A stretch of 64,000 nt of DNA from Amycolatopsis iheyensis (lineage in GTDB: Bacteria; Actinomycetota; Actinomycetes; Mycobacteriales; Pseudonocardiaceae), in contig NZ_JAMXQV010000028.1 in assembly GCF_024703995.1 (NCBI RefSeq), positions 62,001-126,000 of the forward strand. The letters run 5' to 3'. Every line of letters starts with the position of its first letter. Positions within the stretch are counted from its first letter, which is position 1. A model generated the notes under the pieces. It worked only from the letters and a program-made list of their open reading frames with translations. It was not told where the DNA came from and made no database searches. The translations under genes were made by a program, and so were the position numbers. Below, piece after piece: positions 33,369 through 41,145 of this stretch.

Positions 33369-33383
33369 GCGATCCAGTATGGC

Positions 33384-33397
33384 ATCTGATATATGAT
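33384..33397. promoter_or_regulatory. Candidate GntR/FCD operator
   Basis: ATC, two bases, ATAT, two bases, GAT: a 14-base palindrome in a small AT-rich island within the 76-base space between the divergent dehydratase and GntR genes. Size and AT character fit FCD-subfamily operators. Inference. Confidence 0.5.
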
Positions 33398-33444
33398 CTC
33401 GGGGGCCTGGTTGAATGGGCTTCGACACGAGCGAGGAGCACAGC

Positions 33445-34098
33445 ATGACCGGGACGTTCAGCCTGCCCGCCTCCCGGACCGAAGTGGTCCTGGAGGAGAT
33501 CCGCCGCGGCATCCTGACCCGCGAGCTGGTGCCCGGTCAGCCCCTCGTCGAAGCGGAGCTCGCCGCGCGGCTCGGCGTGTCCAAGACGCCGGTGCGCGAG
33601 GCGCTCAAGGTGCTGTCCAACTCGGGCCTGGTGACGTTCAGCCCGTACAAGGGCGCCTCGGTGGTCACGGTCGACGCCGAGCTCGCGAAGTCCGTTTACG
33701 ACGTGCGGACGGTGCTGGAGCCCGAAGCCGTCCGGCGCACCGTCGAGCGGCGCGACCCCGAGCTGCTGGAAGACGCGGCCGAGGCGCTGAAGGAGGCGTC
33801 GGCGGCCATCGCCGACAAGGACCAGGCCGCGCTGAGCCTGCTCAACCGCCGGTTCCACCGCGCCCTCTACTCGGGCTGCGGCAACCCGCTGCTGGTGAGC
33901 ATCCTCGACGACCTCAAGGACCGCGCCGCGCTGATCAGCGTCGTCGGCTGGGAAGCCAACCCCAGCTGGAAGAAGGAGTGGACCGAGCACAAGGCGGTGC
34001 TCGCGGCGGCCAAGAAGGGCGACGCCGAAGGGGCCGCGGCCCTGCTGAAGGACCACATCGGCGGCTTCCTCGAGCGGGTCCTCAAGGCCATCGGATGA
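33445..34098 (+). CDS. GntR family regulator, FCD subfamily
   Basis: A 217-residue regulator. Winged helix at about residues 10-75 (GILTRELVPGQPLVEAELA, LGVSKTPVREALKVL) and an all-helical FCD ligand domain at 85-210 (VRTVLEPEAVRR, NRRFHRALYSGCGNPLL, EHKAVLAAAKKGD), the metal-binding type that senses carboxylates. Ribosome binding site GAGGAG. Likely controls the divergent sugar-acid dehydratase. Its stop overlaps the start of the phosphodiesterase gene (ATGA). Confidence 0.92.
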   Translation: MTGTFSLPASRTEVVLEEIRRGILTRELVPGQPLVEAELAARLGVSKTPVREALKVLSNSGLVTFSPYKGASVVTVDAELAKSVYDVRTVLEPEAVRRTVERRDPELLEDAAEALKEASAAIADKDQAALSLLNRRFHRALYSGCGNPLLVSILDDLKDRAALISVVGWEANPSWKKEWTEHKAVLAAAKKGDAEGAAALLKDHIGGFLERVLKAIG

Positions 34099-34586
34099 GG
34101 CTGCTGCTCATCTCGGACACCCACGCCCGCCCGCTGCCGGAGCAGGTGTGGGCCGAGGTGGCCGCGGCCGACGTCGTCGTGCACGCCGGTGACTGGGTCA
34201 AGCTCGGCCTGCTCGACGAGCTGACGGCCCGCAGCAAGCGGCTGATCGGCGTGTACGGCAACAACGACGGCGCCGACCTGCGGGCGCGGCTCCCGGAGAT
34301 CGCGCGGGCCGACCTCGACGGCGTCCGGCTGGCCGTGATCCACGAAACGGGCTCGAAGCAGGGTCGCGAGCAGCGCTGCGACGCGCAGTTCCCGGACACC
34401 GACGTGCTGGTCTTCGGGCACAGCCACATCCCGTGGGACACGACGACGCCGAACGGGTTGCGGCTGCTCAACCCGGGTTCGCCGACCGATCGCCGCCGTC
34501 AGCCGCACTGCACGTACCAGACGGCCCGCGTCGAGAACGGCGCGCTGACCGACGTCGAGCTGCATCAACTGCCCCCGAGGGGGTAG
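34095..34586 (+). CDS. YfcE/MJ0936-like metallophosphodiesterase
   Basis: Calcineurin-like phosphoesterase of 163 residues. Metal motifs: ISDTHARP (6-13), VVHAGDWV (28-35), GNNDGADLR (about 56-64), and FGHSHIPWD (about 107-115). Members hydrolyse phosphodiesters such as bis-p-nitrophenyl phosphate in vitro; the natural substrate is open. Translationally coupled to the GntR gene. Confidence 0.9.
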   Translation: MRLLLISDTHARPLPEQVWAEVAAADVVVHAGDWVKLGLLDELTARSKRLIGVYGNNDGADLRARLPEIARADLDGVRLAVIHETGSKQGREQRCDAQFPDTDVLVFGHSHIPWDTTTPNGLRLLNPGSPTDRRRQPHCTYQTARVENGALTDVELHQLPPRG

Positions 34587-34595
34587 ACAGGTCCC

Positions 34596-35582
34596 ATGGA
34601 TCCGGCATGGGCCTTGCGGGAGATCGCGTTCCAGCTCGAACGCGCGGGGGAGCCGACCTATCGCGTGCGCGCGTTCCGGAACGCGGCCGCGACCGTCGAC
34701 AAGACCGCCCCCGAGCAGCTGGCGCAGCTGGCCGAGAGCGGCACGCTGACGTCGCTGCCCGGCATCGGGAAGGCCACCGCCGGCGTCATCGAGGATGCGC
34801 TGGCCGGCCGGGACCCGGCGTACCGCTCGAAGATCGTCGAGAAGAAGCTGCCGGACGGCGAGCCGCTGCGCTCGGCTTTGAAGGGCGACTGCCACACCCA
34901 TTCGGACTGGTCGGACGGCGGCAGTTCGATCGGCGAGATGGCCGTCGCGGGCCGGGACATCGGCCACGAGTGGATGGTGCTGACCGACCACTCGCCGCGG
35001 CTGACCGTCGCGAACGGGCTTTCCCCGGACCGGCTGCGCACGCAGATGCAGATCGTCGCCAAGGCCAACGAGCTGATGGCCCCCTTCCGGCTGCTGCACG
35101 GCATCGAGGTCGACATCCTCGACGACGGTTCGCTCGACCAGGAAGAGGAGCTGCTGGGGCAGCTGGACTTCGTCGTCGCGAGCGTGCATTCGAAGCTGCG
35201 GATGCCGGCTCGCGACATGACGCGGCGGATGCTGGCGGCGGTGCGGAACCCGCACACGCGGGTGCTGGGGCACTGCACCGGGCGGCTGGTCGTCGGGCGT
35301 GGGCGGCCCCAGTCGGAGTTCGACGCCGAGGCCGTGTTCACCGCGTGCCGCGAGAACGGCGTCGCGGTGGAGATCAACTCGCGCCCGGAGCGGCTCGACC
35401 CGCCGATGAAGCTGCTGCGGCTGGCCGCGGAGCTCGGCTGCGAGTTCGCCATCGACAGCGACGCGCACGCGCCCGGCCAGCTCGACTGGCAGCCCTACGG
35501 CTGCGAGCGCGCGATCGAGGCGGGGATCGGGCCGGAGCGGATCATCAACACCCGCACGGCCGACGAGCTGCTCAGCCGCTGA
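34596..35582 (+). CDS. HhH-PHP protein (PolX C-terminal-like phosphoesterase)
   Basis: A 328-residue protein resembling the non-catalytic and PHP parts of bacterial DNA polymerase X. An N-terminal helical block (RAGEPTYRVRAFRNAAATVD) and a helix-hairpin-helix motif (LTSLPGIGKATAGVI, about 50-65) precede a PHP domain with GDCHTHSDWSDGGS (about 97), VLTDHSPR, HGIEVDIL, VLGHCTGR, EINSRPERLD and AIDSDAHAPGQ. No polymerase domain, so a DNA repair 3'-phosphatase or exonuclease role is inferred. Last 11 bases overlap the convergent L,D-transpeptidase gene. Confidence 0.88.
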   Translation: MDPAWALREIAFQLERAGEPTYRVRAFRNAAATVDKTAPEQLAQLAESGTLTSLPGIGKATAGVIEDALAGRDPAYRSKIVEKKLPDGEPLRSALKGDCHTHSDWSDGGSSIGEMAVAGRDIGHEWMVLTDHSPRLTVANGLSPDRLRTQMQIVAKANELMAPFRLLHGIEVDILDDGSLDQEEELLGQLDFVVASVHSKLRMPARDMTRRMLAAVRNPHTRVLGHCTGRLVVGRGRPQSEFDAEAVFTACRENGVAVEINSRPERLDPPMKLLRLAAELGCEFAIDSDAHAPGQLDWQPYGCERAIEAGIGPERIINTRTADELLSR

Positions 35583-36129
35583 TCTCGATGACCGGGTGCT
35601 GCGCCGGGTCGAGCCAGCGCAGGACGGCGTCGAGGTCGGGCGCGGGGATCGCGACGCAGCCCGCGGTCGGTTTCCCATTGGTGACGTGCAGGAAGAACGC
35701 CGACCCGGCGCCCGGCACCACCGGTGTGCGGTTGTAGTCGATGACCACGGCCTGGTCGTAGACACCGCCCGCCTGCCCGAGGTTCTCCCCGGCGGCCTCG
35801 TCGAACGGGTACGTGCCGGGAGCGCACGAGAAGTGCGTGTTGTAGTACGGGGATTTCACGTCCGAAACCCACCAGTCCGCGGTGGTGACCCGCCGGTACG
35901 GCAGTTTCGTGGTGGCCGGCCGGTGGCCGAAGCCCTCGGTCAGCGGCCAGGTCCCGGCCGGGGTGCGGGAAACGGTTTCCCCCGCCTCGCCGACGCCGTC
36001 CCGCCCGAGCCACGCGGCGATCGGGCCGTGGACGCGAAACCGGCCGGTCCGGGTGTGTTCCCAGGTCGTGAGGACGGCTGTGGCCGCCGTCGCGGCGTTC
36101 GCGACGACGGCCACCACCTGACGGGTCAT
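35572..36129 (-). CDS. L,D-transpeptidase (YkuD) domain protein
   Basis: Predicted peptidoglycan 3-3 cross-linking or related transpeptidase, 185 residues. The N-terminus has a hydrophobic export-like segment (QVVAVVANAATAATAVLTTW). The YkuD active site appears as FFLHVTNGKPTAGCVAI, with the catalytic His and Cys, a Thr-Ala-Gly in place of the usual Ser-His-Gly before Cys. The ATG shares one base with the chitosanase stop (TGATG), so the two secreted wall-type enzymes are co-translated. Confidence 0.85.
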   Translation of the reverse strand: MTRQVVAVVANAATAATAVLTTWEHTRTGRFRVHGPIAAWLGRDGVGEAGETVSRTPAGTWPLTEGFGHRPATTKLPYRRVTTADWWVSDVKSPYYNTHFSCAPGTYPFDEAAGENLGQAGGVYDQAVVIDYNRTPVVPGAGSAFFLHVTNGKPTAGCVAIPAPDLDAVLRWLDPAQHPVIEISG

Positions 36130-36983
36130 CAGTTGATGGTGTAGGAGTCCCCGTACACCTTCCACTTCAGCGGGGTGTGCAGGTCGTAGTTGCCCTCGCT
36201 GAGGAACTTCGCCTGCTCGGTGTCGACGCGCGAGGTGTCGGCGTGCGCCTCTTCCTGCTTCATGATCACCTTGCGGGCGGCGAAGAACGCCTTGAGGTAC
36301 GTCGCCTCGTCGCCGCCCTGGGCCGGGGTCTTCGCCTTCTTCATCGCGGCCTTGCGGATGCCGCCGAAGCTGTCGGAGCTGTCGCCGGGGCCGTGCATCA
36401 CGATGGCGTCGTAGTAGGCGAACTGGCCGAGGTTGCTGAGGCCGTCCGACTTGCCCTGGCTCACCGCGGGGTTGAAGTAGACGCGGTCGCGCTCGCTGTT
36501 CTGCGCGTTCTGGAACGCGGTGGTGGCCGCGGCCTGCTTCCACGCGCTCTCGAACGCCGAGCCGAGGCCGGAGTGCGAGTCGGTGCCGTTCACCTTGCGC
36601 AGCGCGGGAAGGTACTTGGCCAGGGGGTTGTTCGGGACGGAGTTCGTGTACGCCTCGACGAGCTCGAGCATGTCGCCGGTGCCGGAGCAGAACCCGATGA
36701 TGCCGGCGGTGTAGCCGCGGCCGTCGCCGATGTCTTCGATGTACTTGTACTGCGCTTTCCAGTCCAGCGACGAGTTTTCCGCGCTGGAGACCAGCTTCAT
36801 CGCGATCTCCTTCTTCGCCGGGGCCGACAGGTCGCCGACGGCGAGGGCGGTCGCGCTGTGCGCGGTGTTCGCGGCCAGCGGCGCGGGTGCCGCCGAGGAG
36901 AGCGCGGGGGTGGTGATCACGAGGGCGGCGGCGGAGGCCGCGCCGAGCGCGCCGATGAAGACCGGCCGCAACTTCTTGCTCAT
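36129..36983 (-). CDS. Secreted chitosanase, GH46
   Basis: Hydrolyses beta-1,4 linkages in chitosan. The 284-residue product has a signal peptide of about 32 residues (MSKKLRPVFIGALG, ending SSAAPA) and the GH46 catalytic domain. The general acid Glu is in VSSAENSSLDW (about 71) and the base Asp in YIEDIGDGRGYTAGI (about 89), followed by the family block GFCSGTGDMLELVE. It is the first gene of a unit with an L,D-transpeptidase. The 234 bases upstream are gene-free and hold a candidate operator. Confidence 0.93.
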   Translation of the reverse strand: MSKKLRPVFIGALGAASAAALVITTPALSSAAPAPLAANTAHSATALAVGDLSAPAKKEIAMKLVSSAENSSLDWKAQYKYIEDIGDGRGYTAGIIGFCSGTGDMLELVEAYTNSVPNNPLAKYLPALRKVNGTDSHSGLGSAFESAWKQAAATTAFQNAQNSERDRVYFNPAVSQGKSDGLSNLGQFAYYDAIVMHGPGDSSDSFGGIRKAAMKKAKTPAQGGDEATYLKAFFAARKVIMKQEEAHADTSRVDTEQAKFLSEGNYDLHTPLKWKVYGDSYTIN

Positions 36984-37107
36984 GGGTGGAGACCCTTTCC
37001 GCGGGGTGCGCCGTGGGGGATCACGGCGGGTACGGGTGATGCGGGTGGAGCTGCGGCGTAGCGACACGGTAGCGAAGAGTCAGCGCGCTCCACAAGAGGC
37101 GGAACTC

Positions 37108-37123
37108 GTTCATGTTCGTGAAC
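37108..37123. promoter_or_regulatory. Inverted repeat upstream of the chitosanase gene
   Basis: GTTCA, six bases, TGAAC, 125 bases upstream of the chitosanase ATG. Size fits a dimeric repressor site. A further pair, AAATAG and CTATTT, flanks the region 37168-37205 and may be a weak transcript hairpin. Nothing else is seen in 36984-37217. Confidence 0.35.
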
Positions 37124-37217
37124 GGTCCGGACCACCCCCGGCGAGGTCCTCAAAGGACCCGGGCGCGGCAAATAGGTAACCCCGGCAAGGGAAAGAAGAC
37201 TATTTCGGGTGCGCGGG

Positions 37218-37808
37218 TCAGCGGACTCCGGCGAAGATGCGGATGACGTCCGGCAGCACGTTCACCGGGATCGTCGGGTCGATGGCGCGCTGGACGCCGA
37301 GGCCGATGCCGAGGCTGAGCAAGGCCGTCGCGGCGTCGTCGGCCGACATGGGCAGCGTGAGCCCGAACCGGTCGACGTACCCGGTCAGCAGCCCGGCGAT
37401 GGTGTCGCGGATGGCCTTGTCCCGCACCGCCAGCTCGGCGCGCACGTGCGGGTTGCGCCGGGCGTTCGTGGCGAACTCGACCTCCAGGGCGGTCCACGCT
37501 TCGTCGCCGATGCTGCGCTCGGCCCAGGTCTGGAACGCCGCCAGCAGCCCGTCGATCCCGTCCGCGCCGACCAGCGCCTCCGCGACCAGCGTGACCTGCT
37601 CGTCGTGGATCCGGTCGAGCACCGCGAGGCAGAGCTCGTCCTTGTTGCGGAAGTTCGAGTACACCGCGCCCTTCGAGTAGCCGGCCTCGTCGGCGACCTT
37701 CTCCAGCGACGTCATCGAGTAGCCGTCACGCAGGAAGAGCTGCTTGGCGGTCTCGATCAGCTGCTCGCGGGTGCGCGCCTGGCTTTCCGCGCGGGTGAGT
37801 CGGGCCAT
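37218..37808 (-). CDS. TetR family transcriptional regulator
   Basis: A 196-residue repressor. HTH at residues 10-58 (QARTREQLIETAKQLFLRDG, then VADEAGYSKGAVYSNFRNKDEL) and a helical ligand domain (70-190). Divergent from the flavin monooxygenase gene with 67 bases between starts that hold two short palindromes, so it most likely represses the monooxygenase-SDR unit. Confidence 0.92.
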   Translation of the reverse strand: MARLTRAESQARTREQLIETAKQLFLRDGYSMTSLEKVADEAGYSKGAVYSNFRNKDELCLAVLDRIHDEQVTLVAEALVGADGIDGLLAAFQTWAERSIGDEAWTALEVEFATNARRNPHVRAELAVRDKAIRDTIAGLLTGYVDRFGLTLPMSADDAATALLSLGIGLGVQRAIDPTIPVNVLPDVIRIFAGVR

Positions 37809-37840
37809 GGCCGCCACTCTAGTCGGGTCCGGAATCGGGG

Positions 37841-37860
37841 TACCAATGGTATTGAGATAC
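37841..37860. promoter_or_regulatory. Candidate TetR operator
   Basis: Two overlapping palindromes: TACCA-A-TGGTA at 37841-37851 (perfect) and GTAT, four bases, ATAC at 37849-37860. They lie in the only space between the TetR and monooxygenase starts. Confidence 0.5.
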
Positions 37861-37875
37861 TGATAGTCTCCGAAA

Positions 37876-39354
37876 ATGGAACAACGCGACTTCGCGGTCC
37901 TCGTCATCGGCGCCGGGGCGTCCGGGCTGGGTGCGGCCATCCGGCTGGGCCAGGCCGGCGTCGACGACCTCGCCGTGCTGGAGAAGGCCGACACGCTGGG
38001 CGGGACCTGGCGGGACAACACGTACCCGGGCTGCGCGTGCGACGTCCCGTCGGCGCTGTACTCCTACTCTTTCGCGCCGAATCCCGAGTGGACGCGGGCG
38101 TTCGCCGGGCAGGCCGAAATCCGCGCCTACCTGCGGGACACCGCCGAGCGGTTCGGCGTCACCGGCAAGATCCGCTACGGCGTGGAGGTGACCCGGGCGC
38201 AGTGGAACGACCGCGACGGGCGGTGGGAGCTGGAGACGTCACAGGGCCCGTACACCGCGCGGGTCCTGGTCGCCGGCACCGGTCCGTGGCACGAGCCGAA
38301 GATCCCGGACCTGCCGGGCCTCGGCGGGTTCCCGGGCGAGGTCTTCCACTCCGCGCGCTGGAACCACGGCTACGACCTGGCCGGCAAGCGGGTCGCGGTG
38401 ATCGGCACCGGCGCGTCGGCGGTCCAGTTCGTCCCGGAGATCGTGCCGCGGGTGGGGCGGCTGCACCTGTTCCAGCGCACCGCGCAGTGGGTGCTGCCGA
38501 AGCCGGACCACTACGTCCCGGGGGTCGAGCGGTTCCTGCTGCGGCGGTTCCCCGCGGCGCAGCGGGCGTTGCGCAGTGCGGAGTACGGCGCGATGGAGAC
38601 GCTCGGCTTCGGGTTCCGGCACCCGTGGCTGCTGCGGCAGGTGCAGAAGATCGGGCTCGCCCACCTGCGGCTGACCGTGCGGGATCCGGTGCTGCGCCGG
38701 GCGTTGACGCCGGACTACACCCTCGGCTGCAAGCGCCTGCTCATGTCCAACACCTACTACCGGTCGCTGACGCGGTCCCATGTGGGCGTTCACCCGACGG
38801 CGGTGCGCGCGATCTCCGGCAGCCGGATCTCCGGCGCGGACGGCTCCTCGGCGGAGGTCGACGCGATCATCTTCGGCACCGGGTTCCACATCCTCGACAT
38901 GCCGGTGTCGGCCCGGGTGTTCGACGCCGCGGGCCGCAGCCTCGACGACCACTGGAAGGGCAGCCCCCAGGCGTACGCGGGGACGACGGTGGCCGGGTTC
39001 CCGAACCTGTACCTGCTGCTGGGCCCGAGTCTCGGCACCGGGCACTCGTCGGCGTTCATGATCCTCGAAGCCCAGCTGCGCCACACGGTGGCGGCGGTGA
39101 CCCGGACCCTGCGTGCGGACGGGACGGTGCTGTCGGTCCGCCCGGAGGCGCAGGCGGCGTTCAACGCGGCGGTCCAGGCGGCGTTGCCGGGCACGGTGTA
39201 CCAGTCGGGCGGCTGTTCGAGCTACTACACGGATGTCAACGGCCGCAACAGTTTCAGCTGGCCGTTCTCGACCGGGCGGCTGCGGTCGCAGGTCGGGGCG
39301 TTCGACGAAGGCGACTACGAGATCGGGAGGGTCCATGCGGTATCCGGCGATTGA
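37876..39354 (+). CDS. Baeyer-Villiger-type flavin monooxygenase
   Basis: FAD and NADPH-dependent monooxygenase of 492 residues. The FAD Rossmann motif GAGASGLGAA is at residues 12-21 and the NADPH motif GTGASAVQ at about 176-183. The Baeyer-Villiger fingerprint FxGxxxHxxxW appears as FPGEVFHSARWN (about 158-169). Blocks GGTWRDNTYPGCACDVPS and FGTGFHILDMP fit the class. It would insert oxygen next to a ketone, giving an ester or lactone. Its last 20 bases overlap the SDR start; the two probably act together (alcohol to ketone to ester). Confidence 0.93.
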   Translation: MEQRDFAVLVIGAGASGLGAAIRLGQAGVDDLAVLEKADTLGGTWRDNTYPGCACDVPSALYSYSFAPNPEWTRAFAGQAEIRAYLRDTAERFGVTGKIRYGVEVTRAQWNDRDGRWELETSQGPYTARVLVAGTGPWHEPKIPDLPGLGGFPGEVFHSARWNHGYDLAGKRVAVIGTGASAVQFVPEIVPRVGRLHLFQRTAQWVLPKPDHYVPGVERFLLRRFPAAQRALRSAEYGAMETLGFGFRHPWLLRQVQKIGLAHLRLTVRDPVLRRALTPDYTLGCKRLLMSNTYYRSLTRSHVGVHPTAVRAISGSRISGADGSSAEVDAIIFGTGFHILDMPVSARVFDAAGRSLDDHWKGSPQAYAGTTVAGFPNLYLLLGPSLGTGHSSAFMILEAQLRHTVAAVTRTLRADGTVLSVRPEAQAAFNAAVQAALPGTVYQSGGCSSYYTDVNGRNSFSWPFSTGRLRSQVGAFDEGDYEIGRVHAVSGD

Positions 39355-40168
39355 GGTGCGCGGCGCGGTGGTCGCGATCACCGGCGGGGCGCGGGGGATC
39401 GGCCGCGCGACGGCGGCGGAGTTCGCCGCACGCGGGGCGACCGCGTGCGTCGGTGACCTCGACGCGGCCGAGGGCGTGCCCTCGTTCCCGCTGGACGTCA
39501 CGAACCGCGAGTCGTTCGACGCCTTCACCGCGGCGGTGACCGAACGGTTCGGGCGGATCGACGTCCTGGTGAACAACGCGGGTGTGATGCCGCTGGGCGA
39601 CTTCCTCGAGGAGCCCGACGCGACCGGCCGGACCACCCTCGACGTCAACGTCCAGGGGCTGGTCCACGGGCTGCGGTCGGTGCTGCCGGGGATGATCGCC
39701 CGCGGGCGCGGGCACGTCGTCAACGTCGCGTCCATGGCCGGGAAGATCCCGCTGCCCGGCATGGCCGTGTACAACGCGAGCAAGTTCGCCGCCGTCGGGC
39801 TGACCGCGGCGGTCCGGCGCGAGTACGCCGCGACTGGCGTGAGCGTCAGCGCGGTGCTGCCAGGCGCGGTGCGCACCGAGCTGGCGTCCGGTGTGCGGCT
39901 GGGCGGGGCACTGCCCACAGTGGACCCCGAGGACGTCGCGAAGGCGATCGCCGGCACGCTGAAGTCCCGCCGGGCCGAGACGGCGGTGCCGCGCTGGCTC
40001 GCCGGCTGGGACCTGCTCGACGCGCTCACCCCGGAGCCGCTGATGGCCTGGGCCCGCGGCCTGATCGGCGACGACCGGGCCCTGACCGAACTGGACCCGG
40101 AAGCCCGCGCCGCCTACGTGCACCGGGTGGCGAACCAGGTTCAGTCCCACTCCCAGCACATCCCGTAG
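39335..40168 (+). CDS. Short-chain dehydrogenase/reductase
   Basis: NAD(P)-dependent oxidoreductase of 277 residues. Cofactor motif TGGARGIG (16-23), NNAG (about 82), catalytic Ser in VVNVASMAG and Tyr/Lys in YNASK (about 145). The start is embedded in the monooxygenase gene end, so they form one unit; it may oxidise the alcohol whose ketone is the monooxygenase substrate. The final 28 bases overlap the convergent HTH gene. Confidence 0.92.
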   Translation: MRYPAIEVRGAVVAITGGARGIGRATAAEFAARGATACVGDLDAAEGVPSFPLDVTNRESFDAFTAAVTERFGRIDVLVNNAGVMPLGDFLEEPDATGRTTLDVNVQGLVHGLRSVLPGMIARGRGHVVNVASMAGKIPLPGMAVYNASKFAAVGLTAAVRREYAATGVSVSAVLPGAVRTELASGVRLGGALPTVDPEDVAKAIAGTLKSRRAETAVPRWLAGWDLLDALTPEPLMAWARGLIGDDRALTELDPEARAAYVHRVANQVQSHSQHIP

Positions 40169-41082
40169 ACGCCCGGCTGGGCGTCCAGCACCGCGACGTG
40201 GCTCGTCCCGCGCGGGCCGATCGGCAGCTCCGGGCGGTCGGTCGCCGCCTCGCCGTCGTAGCGGTAGCAGCGCACCGGCACCGCCGCCGGGTCGAAGCAC
40301 GCCTGCAGCACGATCTGCCGGGCCGGCGCCCGCACGCCGAACTGGAGGTAGCTCGTTTCCGGCGGGGAGCCGTCGTAGCCGAACTCGAAGTCGAACACGT
40401 ACGTCTCGCCGGCCCGCAGCGGGTAGTCGAAGCGCAGTTCGAGGGCCACCAGCTCCGAATCGGCGTCGCGGCGGACGCGGCCCGGGCGGCAGCAGTGCGC
40501 CGAGCGCAGCACCGGCCGGTGGTCGCCGCCGGACTGCGGCCGGAAGAACGACACCCAGCGGTCGACGCCGTCCTCGCGGCTGGTCACCACCAGCTCCGTG
40601 CGCACCGAGCGTTCGGTGCGGTCCGGCCCGAACGCCGCCCGCTGGTGGACCGACGCCAGCGCGAGCCGGGCGTTGCCGTCGAGGTCGATGCCGTCGCACG
40701 AGGCCAGCTCCGTCGGCTCGGAGCCGAGCGCGCTGGCCAGGCTGACCCCGCCCGGCCACAGCGGCGCCCGGCGCTCGCGCGGCCGCGCCACCAGGCTCGT
40801 CAGCGCGTCCGCGGGCAGGCCGAGGCAGCTTTCCGCGACGCCCACCGCGTGCAGCGACCGGTGCCCTTCGGGGTGGCGCCGCCCCCGGCGCCAGTAGCTC
40901 AGCGTCGCCAGGCTGACCTGGGCGCCGCGGGTCGCCATCCGCCGCTGCAGGGCCTCCAGGCTCAGGCCGCGGCGCCGGATCGCCAGGTCGAAGGCGACCT
41001 CGAACGGTCCATCGCGGACCGCGTCGGCGACCCCGGTGTCGCCGGTGTCGTTCTCGGAGAACGCTTCCATTCGGGTAAGCAT
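40141..41082 (-). CDS. HTH protein with conserved C-terminal beta-rich domain (paralogue A)
   Basis: A 313-residue protein of no named family that I know. The XRE-like HTH (about residues 30-100) reads GLSLEALQRRMATRG, VSLATLSYWRRGRRHPE. The remainder (about 110-313) is beta-rich and polar, with LRAGETYVFDFEFGYDG, a Cys-Tyr pair (RCYRYDG) and the ending GVYGMCWEWD. The gene at 61967-62893 is a clear paralogue. ATG 41082 or 41070 could be the start; neither has a good ribosome binding site. It follows the strong terminator of the M4 peptidase gene on the same strand. Confidence 0.8.
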   Translation of the reverse strand: MLTRMEAFSENDTGDTGVADAVRDGPFEVAFDLAIRRRGLSLEALQRRMATRGAQVSLATLSYWRRGRRHPEGHRSLHAVGVAESCLGLPADALTSLVARPRERRAPLWPGGVSLASALGSEPTELASCDGIDLDGNARLALASVHQRAAFGPDRTERSVRTELVVTSREDGVDRWVSFFRPQSGGDHRPVLRSAHCCRPGRVRRDADSELVALELRFDYPLRAGETYVFDFEFGYDGSPPETSYLQFGVRAPARQIVLQACFDPAAVPVRCYRYDGEAATDRPELPIGPRGTSHVAVLDAQPGVYGMCWEWD

Positions 41083-41105
41083 GAATACCGGACGCACCGG
41101 ACGCA

Positions 41106-41141
41106 ACGAGGCCTGCCACCAAAGTAGGTGGCAGGCCTCGT
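41106..41141 (-). terminator. Strong terminator hairpin after the M4 peptidase gene
   Basis: Perfect 15-base arms ACGAGGCCTGCCACC (41106-41120) and GGTGGCAGGCCTCGT (41127-41141) with a six-base loop, four bases after the peptidase stop. On the minus strand it is followed by TTGCG only, so it is a stem-dominated actinobacterial terminator. It also insulates the downstream HTH gene. Confidence 0.8.
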
Positions 41142-41145
41142 GGGG

